Numbered from the stretch's first letter, positions 47,943-57,929 are shown. The stretch is DNA of 64,000 nt from Hydrogenophaga sp. (GCF_030158645.1 NZ_JAOASO010000133.1:1-64000); one strand, 5' to 3'. A program made the numbers and translations. Notes: generated by a model not told the origin, from the sequence alone.

Positions 47943-47981
47943 TCCCGCCGACCGCCCCACCCCACTTCTCAGGAGTCCTTC

Positions 47982-49469
47982 ATGTCGACCACCATCCCGT
48001 ATTCGCCTTCGCTCGTGCTGGGCAGCATTGTCGAGCCCGCAGCCATGGACAACCTGCTGGCGATCTCGGCCACGCAGACGCCGATCGACGCCGCACAAGA
48101 GACGCTCAACTCCTTCATTGCCATGAAACGCAGTCTGGAGATGACGGTTCAGGAGCTGATCAACATGGGCCTGGATCCCAAGGATCTGTTGAAAAAAATC
48201 GAGGAGGTCGGCGCCGACGTGGACAAGGCCGCCACCGCCTACGCCACGGTGCGGCTGGAGCAGGAACTCAAGCTGCAACCCCTGCGCGCCAAGATGCAGA
48301 TCGTCAACGCCAATGTGGAGAGCCCGATCGACTACAACCGCACCCAGATCAAGACGATGGCGCTGGCGGCCGACTCCCTGAAGATGGACGCGCAGTTCTT
48401 CACGTTCGACGACAACGCCGAGAACGACAGCGACACGCTCTCCAACATCAAGTCGTACGTGAGCGCGGCCACCTCGTTTCTGGGTCAGGGTGTTTCGTTC
48501 GACATGGCCAAGACCGCCGTGAACCAGGTCGAGAAACAGCGCCAGATGCACAAGATCTCCGGAACACTGGTGCTCACCGCCACCTGCACCCACAAGGAGG
48601 CGCAGGTGCTGGCACCCTTCTGCCTGGATGTGGACAAGGCCATACGCGTGTGGAACCAGTTGTTTCCCGGCGCGAAAGACAAGATCCGCATGGACGAGAC
48701 CACCATGCGCCAAATTGCCGAGAACGAAGGGACCACCGCCGAGAAGTCGTTCAACATCATTTCGGGTTCCTCGCTGGGATCGAGCTTTGTGGGCATGGTG
48801 CACGTGCTCAACACCGAAGACACCACGACCAGCCAGGACGACGAATCGCGCGCCAAGGACATGAAAGGCACGCTGTCACTGGGCTCGGCGATTTCTTCGC
48901 TCAAGGGCGGCTTCGGGGTCGACAAGAACTTTGCCCAGGACGTCAAGCGCCTGCTGAGCACCCAGAACATCACCTCCCACGTCACCCTCATCACGGCGGG
49001 CTTCATTCCCACGATCAAAGCCAACCAGGTGGCGCTGGGTGTGAAGCAGTTCGCCAACTTCGACCCGTCGGACATGATGACCAGCCTGGCCAAGCTCTCC
49101 GACTTCACCTCCGCCGACCGCACCTCGCTCCAGCAGGCGGCCACGGCAGCCCGCACCAAGGGCGAGTTCGTGGCCCTGAAGACCGCCAGCATCGAGAGCG
49201 TGATGCAAAGCCTGGCCAAGCTGGACGACGGTCAAAACAGCATGCTCGACATCGCCTCCATGGTGGTGGCCTTCGAGGACTACGTGAACACCGCTGCGGC
49301 CGCGACGCCCGAGGCCGCCATCGGCGTGCCGATCAACTACTACCTCAAGCCCATCACCCGCGCGCAGCTGGCCGAGATGTGGGTCTCGAAGTACTACCCC
49401 AACAAGTACCTCGACATCCAGGGCGACGACACACCCCGCCCCAAGAAAGACGCGGCAGCTACCAGCTGA
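47982..49469 (+). CDS. Unknown protein, first of a tandem paralogous pair
   Basis: A 495-residue soluble protein with no signal peptide or clear membrane span; I recognise no family. It opens with TTIPYSPSLVLGSIVEPAAM and is rich in long amphipathic helices (about residues 25-100, for example QETLNSFIAMKRSLEMTVQE). A conserved centre, KISGTLVLTATCTHKEAQVL and LDVDKAIRVWNQLFP (about 185-230), follows. It ends in IGVPINYYLKPITRAQLAEM and WVSKYYPNKYLDIQGDD. The same blocks recur in the next gene. The start follows CAGGAG. Fold and function are undecided; a helical bundle with a central beta part is a guess from composition. Confidence 0.75.
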   Translation: MSTTIPYSPSLVLGSIVEPAAMDNLLAISATQTPIDAAQETLNSFIAMKRSLEMTVQELINMGLDPKDLLKKIEEVGADVDKAATAYATVRLEQELKLQPLRAKMQIVNANVESPIDYNRTQIKTMALAADSLKMDAQFFTFDDNAENDSDTLSNIKSYVSAATSFLGQGVSFDMAKTAVNQVEKQRQMHKISGTLVLTATCTHKEAQVLAPFCLDVDKAIRVWNQLFPGAKDKIRMDETTMRQIAENEGTTAEKSFNIISGSSLGSSFVGMVHVLNTEDTTTSQDDESRAKDMKGTLSLGSAISSLKGGFGVDKNFAQDVKRLLSTQNITSHVTLITAGFIPTIKANQVALGVKQFANFDPSDMMTSLAKLSDFTSADRTSLQQAATAARTKGEFVALKTASIESVMQSLAKLDDGQNSMLDIASMVVAFEDYVNTAAAATPEAAIGVPINYYLKPITRAQLAEMWVSKYYPNKYLDIQGDDTPRPKKDAAATS

Positions 49470-49530
49470 GCGCACCGGTCCCTGACACGCGCGCCCAGTC
49501 CCCCGACCAACCCCCTCCCGGAGCCATCCC

Positions 49531-51000
49531 ATGCCATCCTCCATTCCCTACTCGCCCTCCCTCGTGCTGGGCAGCGTCGTTCACCCCGCCGCCATGGAAA
49601 CCTTGCTGGCCATGTCGGCCCTGCAGGCACCGGTCGATGCGGCACAGGACACCCTCAACTCGTTCATCTCGCTCAAGCGCGGCCTGGAAATGACCGCCAG
49701 CGAGCTGGTGAACATGAACATCGACCCGAAGAATCTGGTCGCCAAGATGCCGCAGGTCAACGCGGACCTGGAGAAAGCCGCTGTTGAATACGCCACGGTC
49801 CGCGTGCAGCAGGAGCTGCAGATGCAGCCGCTGCGCGCCAAGGTGCAGCTGGTCAACTCGGGCGTGGAAAGCCCGATCGACTACCAGCGCACCGTGCCCA
49901 AACAAATGCCGCTGGCGGCGGACACATTGAAGATGGACGCCCAGTACTTCTCGTTCGACCAGAACGAGCAGAAGGCGCAGAACACCATCTCCAACATCCA
50001 GCGCTTCATCAGCTTGGCCGGCTCCGAGATCGACAAGAGCGCCGCGTTCGAGGTGGCGCAATCCGCCGTCAAGCAGATCAACCGTCAGCGGCAGATGCAC
50101 AAGATCGCCGGCACCCTGGTGCTCACCGCCAACTGCACGCACCGGCAGGCCACGGTCCTGGCGCCCTTGTGCCTGGATGTGGACAAGGCCATCCGAGTGT
50201 GGAACCAGCTGTTTCCCGATGCCAAGGACAAGATCAAGGCCGACGCCAGCACGATGGCGCAAATCGCGAAGCAGGAGGGCACACCCGGCGAGAAGTCTTT
50301 CAACATCATCTCCGGTGCCACCTACGGCTCCAGCTTCGTGGGCATGGTGCACATCCTGCGCAAGGAAACCACCGCCACCAGCGAACAGATGGAGTCCGAC
50401 GTGGGCGAGCTGCAGATCATGGCGGAGAGGAAAGACTGGCTGAGCGCGGCCAGTGGTTCACTGGGGGTTGAAGACACCGAAAGCGACGACGAAAAGAGCA
50501 TCACCAGCCGCCAGGAGATCACCTCGCATGTGACGGTGATCACCTCGGGCGTGATCCTGGGCATGGCCTCCACCGATGTGCAGATGGCGGTGAAGACCTT
50601 CGCCACCGAAGAAGGCAAGACCACCATGGACGCGCTCGCCGCCATGTCCAACACCGCCAACACGGGTGTGCAGTCCATGCAGACCCTGGCCGCCAGCGCG
50701 CGCTCGGGCCAGGAGTTCACCGAGCTGCAGGCCAACACCGTGACCAGTGTGTTGAGCAAGCTCGGCGAGATCCAGGGCATGAAGGTCAAGGTGCTCGACG
50801 TGAACTCCCTGATGACCGCTTTCGACAACTACGTCGAGGCGGCCCGCAAAGGCGGCATTGGCGTGCCGATCAATTACTACCTCAAACCCATCACCCGCAC
50901 GCAGCTGGCGCAGATGTGGGTCAGCAAGTACTACCCCGACAAGTTCCTCGAGATCCAGGGTGACGACAGCGCTGCCGCAGCGGCCGCCGCGCCCCAGTGA
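49531..51000 (+). CDS. Unknown protein, second of a tandem paralogous pair
   Basis: A 489-residue paralogue of the preceding gene, colinear from end to end: SSIPYSPSLVLGSVVHPAAM, QDTLNSFISLKRGLEMTASE, KIAGTLVLTANCTHRQATVL, LDVDKAIRVWNQLFP, KSFNIISGATYGSSFVGMVH, IGVPINYYLKPITRTQLAQM and WVSKYYPDKFLEIQGDD. The main differences lie in the region about 290-340, where each has its own insert, and in the C-terminal tails (Pro/Lys versus Ala-rich). The intergenic gap of 61 bp carries GGAG. The duplication and divergence suggest two subunits of one assembly, but this is inference. Confidence 0.75.
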   Translation: MPSSIPYSPSLVLGSVVHPAAMETLLAMSALQAPVDAAQDTLNSFISLKRGLEMTASELVNMNIDPKNLVAKMPQVNADLEKAAVEYATVRVQQELQMQPLRAKVQLVNSGVESPIDYQRTVPKQMPLAADTLKMDAQYFSFDQNEQKAQNTISNIQRFISLAGSEIDKSAAFEVAQSAVKQINRQRQMHKIAGTLVLTANCTHRQATVLAPLCLDVDKAIRVWNQLFPDAKDKIKADASTMAQIAKQEGTPGEKSFNIISGATYGSSFVGMVHILRKETTATSEQMESDVGELQIMAERKDWLSAASGSLGVEDTESDDEKSITSRQEITSHVTVITSGVILGMASTDVQMAVKTFATEEGKTTMDALAAMSNTANTGVQSMQTLAASARSGQEFTELQANTVTSVLSKLGEIQGMKVKVLDVNSLMTAFDNYVEAARKGGIGVPINYYLKPITRTQLAQMWVSKYYPDKFLEIQGDDSAAAAAAAPQ

Positions 51001-51012
51001 GGGAGAGGCTGA

Positions 51013-51660
51013 ATGACCGCCAACGATCTCGCTGCGCTGACTGGTCGCTCCACGGACGAGGTGGCGCCCTGGGTCTCGCCGCTGCAGGCCGCCATGACCG
51101 AATTCGACATCAACACGCCCGCCCGCGAGGCGGCGTTTCTGGCGCAGATCGTCCACGAATCGGACGGCCTGCGTGCGGTGGAAGAATGCCTCAGCTACAG
51201 CGCCCGGCGCCTGCCCGAGGTGTGGCCCAGACACTTCTTTCTGCCGCCGGACGACGCCAACGGCCGGCGGGACGCCACACCGTTTGAACACCACCCCGAG
51301 GCGCTGGCCAACGTGGTCTACGCCGACCGCATGGGCAACGGGCCCGAAAACAGTGGCGATGGCTGGCGTTTCCGCGGGCGAGGACTCATCCAGCTGACCG
51401 GGCGCCATCTGTACACCGAGGCCGGCGCCGCCCTGCAGCTCGACCTGGTCAACCAGCCCGACGACTTGCTGCAACCCGACGCCGCCGCCCGGGTCGCTGG
51501 CTGGTACTGGCAACGCATCGGTGGCAATGGCCTGGCCGATCCCGCGACACAACAGTCATTCGCACAACTGACCGAGGCGATCAACGGCGGGCTCATCGGT
51601 GAAGACCACCGCGAGCAGCTGTGGAAACAGGCGCAGACGCTCCTGTCCGCCGCTGCCTGA
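51013..51660 (+). CDS. GH19 chitinase-like / endolysin-type muramidase
   Basis: A 215-residue glycoside hydrolase family 19 domain protein of the type used as phage endolysin and cell-wall hydrolase. Motifs: AFLAQIVHESDGLRAVEE with the catalytic glutamate, LSYSARRLPEVWP, LANVVYADRMGNGPENSGDG and WRFRGRGLIQLTGRHLY. There is no signal peptide, so release would require a holin-like or other export path. It lies 12 bp after the second paralogue, in the same direction, implying co-transcription. Confidence 0.85.
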   Translation: MTANDLAALTGRSTDEVAPWVSPLQAAMTEFDINTPAREAAFLAQIVHESDGLRAVEECLSYSARRLPEVWPRHFFLPPDDANGRRDATPFEHHPEALANVVYADRMGNGPENSGDGWRFRGRGLIQLTGRHLYTEAGAALQLDLVNQPDDLLQPDAAARVAGWYWQRIGGNGLADPATQQSFAQLTEAINGGLIGEDHREQLWKQAQTLLSAAA

Positions 51661-51689
51661 CCACCCTCACACCTGAAAGGGGTGAACGC

Positions 51690-52796
51690 ATGGACCGTGT
51701 TCTTCTCCTGGCGCTGGCGCTTCTGCTGGCAGGGACGTCGCCTGTGGCCGGTGCGCAAACACCGTCGGCCAAGGCGGTGTCCCCGGCTCCTCCGGCGCTT
51801 CCCACACCCCATGTCACCGCGATCGTGGGTGAACTGGAGGTCGACCGGATCATCGAAGTCCACGTCGATCAACTCGAAGACTGGAACCTGGCCCTGGGCG
51901 GACCGGCCGCCACCCACGCAGGGCCCGCGTCGTTGCATCCGGCCTGGCAACTGGTGCCCTACCTCAACGGGCGCGCCCTGTCCGGCGTGACGCCACTCGC
52001 GGTGGACCTGGGGCGGGGTCGCGTGCAGTTCCATCTGCGCATCACCGAGCGCAACCGAGACACGTGGACGCACCTGCTCAGCCCCCTGACCTTCCAGCGC
52101 GCGGTGCAGTTCAGCGTCGGGCTGGAGCAGGTCGATCCGTTCCCGACCGACTTCACCCAGGCCAGCCAACGCGCATGGCTCACGGTGATCAACTGGCGCT
52201 GGCTGCTCACCGCGGTGCTGATCGTGGCCGGGATCACCCTGGCCTTCTGCGCCCTGGCCATGCACACCACGCTGCTGATGGAGCGCTACCGACTGCCGGG
52301 GGGCACGCTGTCGCACCGCTTCAGCCTGGCCAAGGTGCAGCTGGCGTTGTGGTTCTTTGTGATCTTCGGTGCCTTCCTGGTGATCTGGCTGGCCACCGGC
52401 AACTTCGACACCTTGAACAGTTCCATCCTCTCCACGCTGAGCATCAGCGCGGGGACGGCATTGGGTGACACGTTTGTGAAAGCCACCGGGCCGACCACGG
52501 CAGCGTCGCCGCTGCCCGAGAACGACATCGACACCTTTCGCGCGCCCCACTGGACGGCCCGCCGGTTCATGCGCGAACTGGTCTCCGACGACGAGGGTTG
52601 TTCCATCTCGCGCTTTCAGATGCTGGCGTGGACGGTTGCGCTGGTCATCGTGTTTCTGGCCGACGTCTTTGACGATCTGCAAATGCCCGTCTTCGGACCC
52701 GAGCTGCTGTACCTACTGGGCTTGAGCACCGGTACCTATGTGGCCCACCGCCTGCCCGAAATGCAGCGCGATCGCCAGCGGCAAGCTCCGGCCTGA
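51690..52796 (+). CDS. Unknown protein with exported domain and four membrane helices
   Basis: A 368-residue protein (ATG 51690 after AAAGGGG). A signal-like N-terminus (VLLLALALLLAGTSPVAGA) is followed by a periplasmic domain (about 30-165; YLNGRALSGVTPLAVDLGRG). Four membrane segments come next (WLLTAVLIVAGITLAFCALA, ALWFFVIFGAFLVIWLA, AWTVALVIVFLADVF, LLYLLGLSTGTYVAH), with a cytoplasmic loop containing DEGCSISRFQML. I know no family for it. The first gene upstream is the GH19 enzyme, 29 bp away, so it may be that enzyme's membrane partner or part of an assembly with the paralogue pair. Confidence 0.7.
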   Translation: MDRVLLLALALLLAGTSPVAGAQTPSAKAVSPAPPALPTPHVTAIVGELEVDRIIEVHVDQLEDWNLALGGPAATHAGPASLHPAWQLVPYLNGRALSGVTPLAVDLGRGRVQFHLRITERNRDTWTHLLSPLTFQRAVQFSVGLEQVDPFPTDFTQASQRAWLTVINWRWLLTAVLIVAGITLAFCALAMHTTLLMERYRLPGGTLSHRFSLAKVQLALWFFVIFGAFLVIWLATGNFDTLNSSILSTLSISAGTALGDTFVKATGPTTAASPLPENDIDTFRAPHWTARRFMRELVSDDEGCSISRFQMLAWTVALVIVFLADVFDDLQMPVFGPELLYLLGLSTGTYVAHRLPEMQRDRQRQAPA

Positions 52797-53075
52797 GCCG
52801 CGCATCCCACACCGCACGCCGAGCCGCGGGCATGGATGACCCTTAGGTCCATGCACCGATGGCACACTGAGTTCCAACGTTCTATAAAGTCATACCCATT
52901 GAGTAAAGGAATATCCATTTGTTGCTAATTTTTGCTTGACAAGGCTGCCTGGCTTCACCAGCCGAGGCCGAAGCATCCTTGGCAATGCGCATGCGCACAG
53001 CATTCTTGAACCGTTGCGTCGAAAACTCGAAGAAGTGGAGACATGGCATGGCGAATCGTCCACAAGGAACCCAAG

Positions 53076-55331
53076 ATGACGGAAAAAAGCAGCGCCTGGA
53101 GGGAGGAGTACCACTTCGCCAATTGCGTGATTCGCAGCGACACAAGGGAGCTTTTGCGGGACGGGGTGGCGCAGAAAATCGAACGTCGCTCCTTTGACCT
53201 CATCCTGTACCTGCTCAAACTGGAAGGGCGGGTCGCCAGCAAAGACGAACTGCTGGAGCATGTGTGGGGCAACCACTTCGTTTCAGAATCGGTGATCGCG
53301 CAGAGCATCATAAAAGTGCGCAAGGCCCTGGGCATCAGCGGCAAGGAGCCGGGGCCCATCAAGACCATCCACCGCGTGGGTTACCGCTTTGCCAGCGAGG
53401 TGCGAAAGGCCATTCATCCCCTGGCGTCTGCGTCCTCATCCACCGAGGTGTCGCCGCGCCCCCCAGGCGCGACGCGCATCCTGTGGCTGCCCACGGATTG
53501 CAGTCTGCCCCGCGAGGACCTGTCGTGGGTTCGCTACGGTCTGATGTCCGTTGCCAGCCATGTGCTGCACGGCCATGGCGTGCCCACGGTGCCCGCCAGC
53601 GAGGCCATACGCGTGCACGAATCGATGGAGAACGATGGCATTCTCTGGGGCGAAGACCACAGACCCGTCATCCGTGAGGTGGGCATTCCGGTGGTGCGAA
53701 GCCGGCTGACGGCCCACGCCGATCAGTTCCGGCTCGAATGGTGGATGCAGATCGACGGCGTGGGCCATGGCAACCAGATCGAAGGCCTCGCACCCGCCGA
53801 ACTCGCCCTGCGGGCCGCGCGCGAGGTGGCGCTCATCACCCGCATGCGGTCGGGATTGCAGCCCATCCCGGGCCAGGAGGACCGATTCTGGGCGGATGCG
53901 TGCCAACTGGTGTCGCTGGCCGTGTCCCTGGATCAGGCGGACAAGGCCCTGCCGCTGATGGCGGTCTGTGTCGACCTGCCGGGTTGCCCGCTGCCGATCT
54001 GGGCCGAATACCTGCTGGTGATGGCCCAGAGCGCAGACGCCACCACGCCCGCGTGCGCTCGACGCATGGCGCAACTGGCCATCCAGGCCGGTGATGGCGC
54101 ACACGAGGGGTGGGCCCGGCTCTGTGAGGCGTTGTACAGCCTGTACCAGCATCACACGGAACAAGCCGTCGAGCAGGCCCTGGGCGGCGTGGCCCTGGTG
54201 CGCCGTGCCGCAGCCCACGCGCGTCATGCCAGGGCCCTGCTGCTGGCTTCGCAAGTGCTGGCCACCGCTGGCAAAGCCAACGAAGCGAACGCCCTCTGGT
54301 GCGAGGCCGCATCGCTGGTCAGCCAGTCGCCCTCGCCCGATCTGGTCTGCCGCATGCATCTGTTGAGGTGCGAGCTGGATCACCTGGCCCTGGGGCAGAT
54401 GGCCAGTGGTGAAACCCATCCCGGCGTCGATCCGGTCGCCTGCGCGCGTTGGCTCGGGCAGGCGCCCACCACCGCCTGGCTGCAAGTTCTGAACGGTCTT
54501 CAGGCCTGCGCACGGGGCGAGTGGGAAATGTGCCGCCGACAACTCGAAGTGGGTCTGAAAGCTGGCGAACGGGGTGGGTCTGCGCTGGCGCGTCTGTTCG
54601 CGCACCTGCAGCTGGGCAGTCTTCACGCCCGCAGCGACGATCAGGCGGGCCTGAACGCCAGCGTGAGCGCGGTGGAGCACCTGGCGCTGCGCCAGATCCC
54701 GATGGGCAGCGCGGTGTGCCTGTGGTTGCAGGCGCGCCGCTGTTATCTGGCGGGCGATCCGGTCAAGGCACTGGCGCTGGCCGAATCCGCCATGGAAGAC
54801 ATGGCCGACTTTGGCGTGTGGTGTTCCGAGGACCACTGGCTCTTTGTGGCCCAGCTGGCGCTGGTGGCGGGCAACCGGCGTTCGGCCCGGACGCTGCTCG
54901 AGCGCCTGCAGACCCGGCACGCGAGCCGGCCACTCCAACCCAGGCAAGCCACCGCGCTGGCGGTGGAAGGCATGGTGGAGTACGCCGAAGGCAACGCCAG
55001 CAAGGCCCTGTTGCTGTTCGAGCAAGCGTGCCGGCTGGCCCGAGGCACCCTGATGTCCAACATCCTCCTGTTCGGCCACACCTGGCTTGCCCTGATCGAC
55101 GGGCGCAATCCCACCCCCGCCCAGCTGGCGCCTGCCGGCCAATGGGTGGATGCCACGCGCGAAGGCCGGCACCTGCGCGCCATGCTGCTGAACAAACCTT
55201 ACTGGGCGATCGCCCAGCGGCAGCATCCCGTGCTCTTGGGCACCGCCGCGCGCCTGATGACCCACCACGTTGCCGACGTGGGCGATCAGGGCCAATCAAG
55301 CTACGCGCACTACCTGCCGTTGCCTGTGTGA
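53076..55331 (+). CDS. OmpR/PhoB-type winged-helix regulator with helical-repeat domain
   Basis: A 751-residue protein with a DNA-binding winged helix at the N-terminus (about 8-105): IERRSFDLILYLLKLEGRVA, SKDELLEHVWGNHFVSESVI, AQSIIKVRKALGI and IHRVGYRF. The rest (about 125-750) is alanine/leucine-rich alpha-helical repeat sequence of TPR-like character with several WxxC-type positions. No membrane span like that of CadC is visible. The ATG at 53076 is preceded eight bases away by AAGGA; an ATG at 53043 in frame has its GGAG too close. It overlaps the next gene by TGATG. Placed after the unknown cluster, it is a candidate regulator of it. Confidence 0.8.
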   Translation: MTEKSSAWREEYHFANCVIRSDTRELLRDGVAQKIERRSFDLILYLLKLEGRVASKDELLEHVWGNHFVSESVIAQSIIKVRKALGISGKEPGPIKTIHRVGYRFASEVRKAIHPLASASSSTEVSPRPPGATRILWLPTDCSLPREDLSWVRYGLMSVASHVLHGHGVPTVPASEAIRVHESMENDGILWGEDHRPVIREVGIPVVRSRLTAHADQFRLEWWMQIDGVGHGNQIEGLAPAELALRAAREVALITRMRSGLQPIPGQEDRFWADACQLVSLAVSLDQADKALPLMAVCVDLPGCPLPIWAEYLLVMAQSADATTPACARRMAQLAIQAGDGAHEGWARLCEALYSLYQHHTEQAVEQALGGVALVRRAAAHARHARALLLASQVLATAGKANEANALWCEAASLVSQSPSPDLVCRMHLLRCELDHLALGQMASGETHPGVDPVACARWLGQAPTTAWLQVLNGLQACARGEWEMCRRQLEVGLKAGERGGSALARLFAHLQLGSLHARSDDQAGLNASVSAVEHLALRQIPMGSAVCLWLQARRCYLAGDPVKALALAESAMEDMADFGVWCSEDHWLFVAQLALVAGNRRSARTLLERLQTRHASRPLQPRQATALAVEGMVEYAEGNASKALLLFEQACRLARGTLMSNILLFGHTWLALIDGRNPTPAQLAPAGQWVDATREGRHLRAMLLNKPYWAIAQRQHPVLLGTAARLMTHHVADVGDQGQSSYAHYLPLPV

Positions 55332-55897
55332 TGCCGGGGTTTTGCATCCAGCCCTTGTCGGCAGAAAACGCTGCCGGGTTCGCGGCGTTCGAGCGCGACA
55401 ACCGCAGGCCTTTCGAGCAATTCAACGAGCCCCACCCCCAGCGCTACTACAGCGCGGCCGGGCTGGCGCGGGCCTTCTGCGAACTGCTCGCCCGCCAGGA
55501 CCCCGACCGGTACGTCACCCGGGTGGCCGTGCTCCCGGGGTCGTCGCGCTGGGTGGGCACGGGCAGTCTCTCGGTTCACCCGCAGCGCTCAGGCACCGTC
55601 GGCGTGGTGGTTTACCAGACGGATCGGCAGCACTGGCGCCAGGGTGTCGCCCGTGCCCTGCTGTCACACCTCATCGATGAGGCCCATGCGCTGAACCTGG
55701 CCCGGGTGGACGCCCTGATCGTCAGCGACAACACGGTCTCGCTGCACCTGCTGCGCCGCGCCGGCTTCAAGGCGGCGGGCTGGAGTTTGCCCGCCGCCCT
55801 GCTGCGGGGCCCGGTCGACTGCCTGCAGCTGAGCCGCCCCTTGCGCGGTGCCGTCGGGCCGGTCCTGTCGGGCTCCCACGTGCACCTGTCCGCGTGA
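55331..55897 (+). CDS. GNAT acetyltransferase, RimJ/RimL type
   Basis: A 188-residue GNAT-fold N-acetyltransferase with [20 protein letters not shown], the acetyl-CoA loop [20 protein letters not shown] and [20 protein letters not shown]. The ATG overlaps the stop of the winged-helix gene (TGATG), giving coupling. Its last 234 bases lie on top of the 3' end of trhO, which runs the other way. Substrate unknown. Confidence 0.8.
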   Translation: MPGFCIQPLSAENAAGFAAFERDNRRPFEQFNEPHPQRYYSAAGLARAFCELLARQDPDRYVTRVAVLPGSSRWVGTGSLSVHPQRSGTVGVVVYQTDRQHWRQGVARALLSHLIDEAHALNLARVDALIVSDNTVSLHLLRRAGFKAAGWSLPAALLRGPVDCLQLSRPLRGAVGPVLSGSHVHLSA

Positions 55898-56800
55898 CTC
55901 GGCCAGCTCCACCTGCCGCTGGCGCTCGGCGAGCTGCGCCTTGTCCTGCGGGCTGCGCTGATCGTGGCAATGCGGACAGCTCACGCCCTTGACATAGTGC
56001 GGCGATGCCTTCTCCGCAACGCTGAGCGGCCAGCGGCACGAGCGGCACAGCTCGTGAGGCCCCGGCTGCAAACCATGACCCACGCTCACCCGCTCGTCGA
56101 ACACGAAACAGTCGCCCTGCCAGGTGCTTTGCTCGGGCGGGATTTCTTCCAGGTACTTGAGGATGCCGCCCTCGAGGTGGTAGACCTCATCAAACCCGCG
56201 CATCTTCATGAGGGCGGTGGACTTTTCGCAGCGGATGCCGCCGGTGCAGAACATCGCCACCCTGGGTTTCCTGCCGTCCTGCAAGGCCGGCTGCGCGTCC
56301 AACCAGGCGGGCAGTTCGGTGAAGGTCTTGATGTTCGGGTTGACTGCGCCCGCGAAGGTGCCGATGGCCACCTCGTAGTCGTTGCGGGTGTCGATCACCA
56401 GCACGTCCGGGTCGGCCAGCAGGGCGTTCCAGTCCTGGGGTTTCACGTACTGGCCCACGGTCTTGTTCGGGTCCAGGCCGGGCACGCGCAGGGTGACGAT
56501 TTCTTTCTTCAAACGCACCTTCATGCGGTGAAACGGCGGGTGATCGCTCCACGACTCCTTGTGGGGCAGGCGGGCCAGGCGCGCGTCGGCGCGCAGGTGC
56601 GCCAGCACCGCACGCACCCCGGCTTGCGACCCGGCGATGGTGCCGTTGATGCCCTCGCGCGCGATCAGCAGCGTGCCCTTGACGCCGTTCGCCTCGCAGC
56701 AGGCCTGCAGCGGTTCGCGCAGGTCGGCGAAATCGGGCAGATCGACGAACTGGTAGAGGGCTGCGGTGAGGAAGCGGTGGGCGTTGGGCTCGACGGACAT
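55664..56800 (-). CDS. trhO: tRNA uridine-34 hydroxylase TrhO (rhodanese fold)
   Basis: An oxygen-dependent tRNA hydroxylase that makes 5-hydroxyuridine at position 34 (378 aa from ATG 56800). The N-terminal TrhO domain shows [18 protein letters not shown] and [14 protein letters not shown]. The rhodanese part has [20 protein letters not shown] and the active-site loop [11 protein letters not shown]. The region ending [20 protein letters not shown] carries a CxxC pair. There is no stop in frame there, so the reading frame continues about 95 codons antisense to the GNAT gene. Family members usually end earlier, so this tail is anomalous. Confidence 0.85.
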   Translation of the reverse strand: MSVEPNAHRFLTAALYQFVDLPDFADLREPLQACCEANGVKGTLLIAREGINGTIAGSQAGVRAVLAHLRADARLARLPHKESWSDHPPFHRMKVRLKKEIVTLRVPGLDPNKTVGQYVKPQDWNALLADPDVLVIDTRNDYEVAIGTFAGAVNPNIKTFTELPAWLDAQPALQDGRKPRVAMFCTGGIRCEKSTALMKMRGFDEVYHLEGGILKYLEEIPPEQSTWQGDCFVFDERVSVGHGLQPGPHELCRSCRWPLSVAEKASPHYVKGVSCPHCHDQRSPQDKAQLAERQRQVELAESRGQVHVGARQDRPDGTAQGAAQLQAVDRAPQQGGGQTPARRLEAGAAQQVQRDRVVADDQGVHPGQVQRMGLIDEV

Positions 56801-56828
56801 CTTGCGATTATCCCCCTGCCCCACGCCC

Positions 56829-57902
56829 TCACAGCGGCTGCAATCGGCCCGGGTCGGGCCGCTCAAGCCACCGCGCGAACTCGTCAGCCAATTGCTGGCT
56901 GGCGGCGGTGGCGCCTTGCCAGGCCTTCATGCGCCCGGCCAGGTCGGGCCCGTAGCGGGTGAAGTCCTGGCGGTCGGGCAACTTGGCGTTGGGCAGGCTC
57001 TTCACCCAGGCCGGGTCGGGCGCAAGCACCAGCATGTTGTCCAGCGCAGCGCTGCTGCGGTGCCGGCTCTTCCAGGCCTTGTCGAGCCAGCCCGGTACCA
57101 CCGCTTGCTGGAAGTGCGGGTACAGCACGATCGGCGCCGTGGCGGGCGCCTGGTAGTGCAGGTGCAGGTGGTAGTCGGTGATGCCGCCGTCCCAGTAAGC
57201 CCCGGGCGGCGCGCCCGCAATGCTGTGCACCGGGCGCAGCACAAACGGGATGGAGCAGCTGGCCTGCAGCGCGTCCATGAAGTTGGCGTCGGTGAGCAAC
57301 ACCTGGCGGGTGCGGAAATCCTGCGTGGTGAACGGCAGTTCGGCGCTGGTGGAAAACACCACCCGCTCCAGCCAGGCCCCCAACGCCTTGCGGTGCAAGG
57401 CATTGGCGGCAAACGCGCCCAGGTAGCCCAGCGGGGTGCGCAAGCGACCCTCGCGGGCCAGCACGTGCCGACCGCGCGAGGTGACGATGTGCAGGTGGTA
57501 GCGCGGGTGGTTCAGCACCTGAGGGACGCGTCCGCCGTAGAACAGCACCAGGCTGTCGCCAAACTGCTCGCTCACCTGGTCGGGCGTGGGGCGCTTCTGG
57601 CCCGGGGGCACGGCGTAATGTTGGGCGATGTAATCGCGCTCCAGGCGCTCGAATCCAGCCACCGGATCGTGCAGGCAGGCCGTGGCCATGCGCCACGCAC
57701 CAATGGAGGCGCCGACCAGCTGCACCGGTTGGCGGCTCTGTGGCAACCACTGGCCGAACAAGAAACGGTCCAGGGGCCCGAGGATCAGACCCTTGGGCCC
57801 ACCGGCAGCAGCGGGAATGATGCCCACGTCCTGCGGGCGAAGACCGTGCTGCTCGATGTGCTGGCGGGCGCGCGGGCCGGCGTGAAGGCGAAGGGCTTGC
57901 AT
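56829..57902 (-). CDS. Patatin-like phospholipase family protein
   Basis: A 357-residue serine hydrolase with a patatin-type Ser-Asp dyad: [11 protein letters not shown] (oxyanion loop), [10 protein letters not shown] (GxSxG nucleophile) and [13 protein letters not shown] (catalytic Asp in DGG). No signal peptide is evident, so probably cytoplasmic. Lipid substrate and role unknown. It is upstream of trhO in the same direction, 28 bp away. Confidence 0.75.
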   Translation of the reverse strand: MQALRLHAGPRARQHIEQHGLRPQDVGIIPAAAGGPKGLILGPLDRFLFGQWLPQSRQPVQLVGASIGAWRMATACLHDPVAGFERLERDYIAQHYAVPPGQKRPTPDQVSEQFGDSLVLFYGGRVPQVLNHPRYHLHIVTSRGRHVLAREGRLRTPLGYLGAFAANALHRKALGAWLERVVFSTSAELPFTTQDFRTRQVLLTDANFMDALQASCSIPFVLRPVHSIAGAPPGAYWDGGITDYHLHLHYQAPATAPIVLYPHFQQAVVPGWLDKAWKSRHRSSAALDNMLVLAPDPAWVKSLPNAKLPDRQDFTRYGPDLAGRMKAWQGATAASQQLADEFARWLERPDPGRLQPL

Positions 57903-57929
57903 GGGCTGCGATTGTGTCGCAGCCGACCC

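Noticed and set aside
53436-55295. 619-codon minus-strand frame inside the winged-helix regulator
   Set aside because: The opposite strand has a convincing DNA-binding domain, ribosome site and coupled neighbour; this frame has none.
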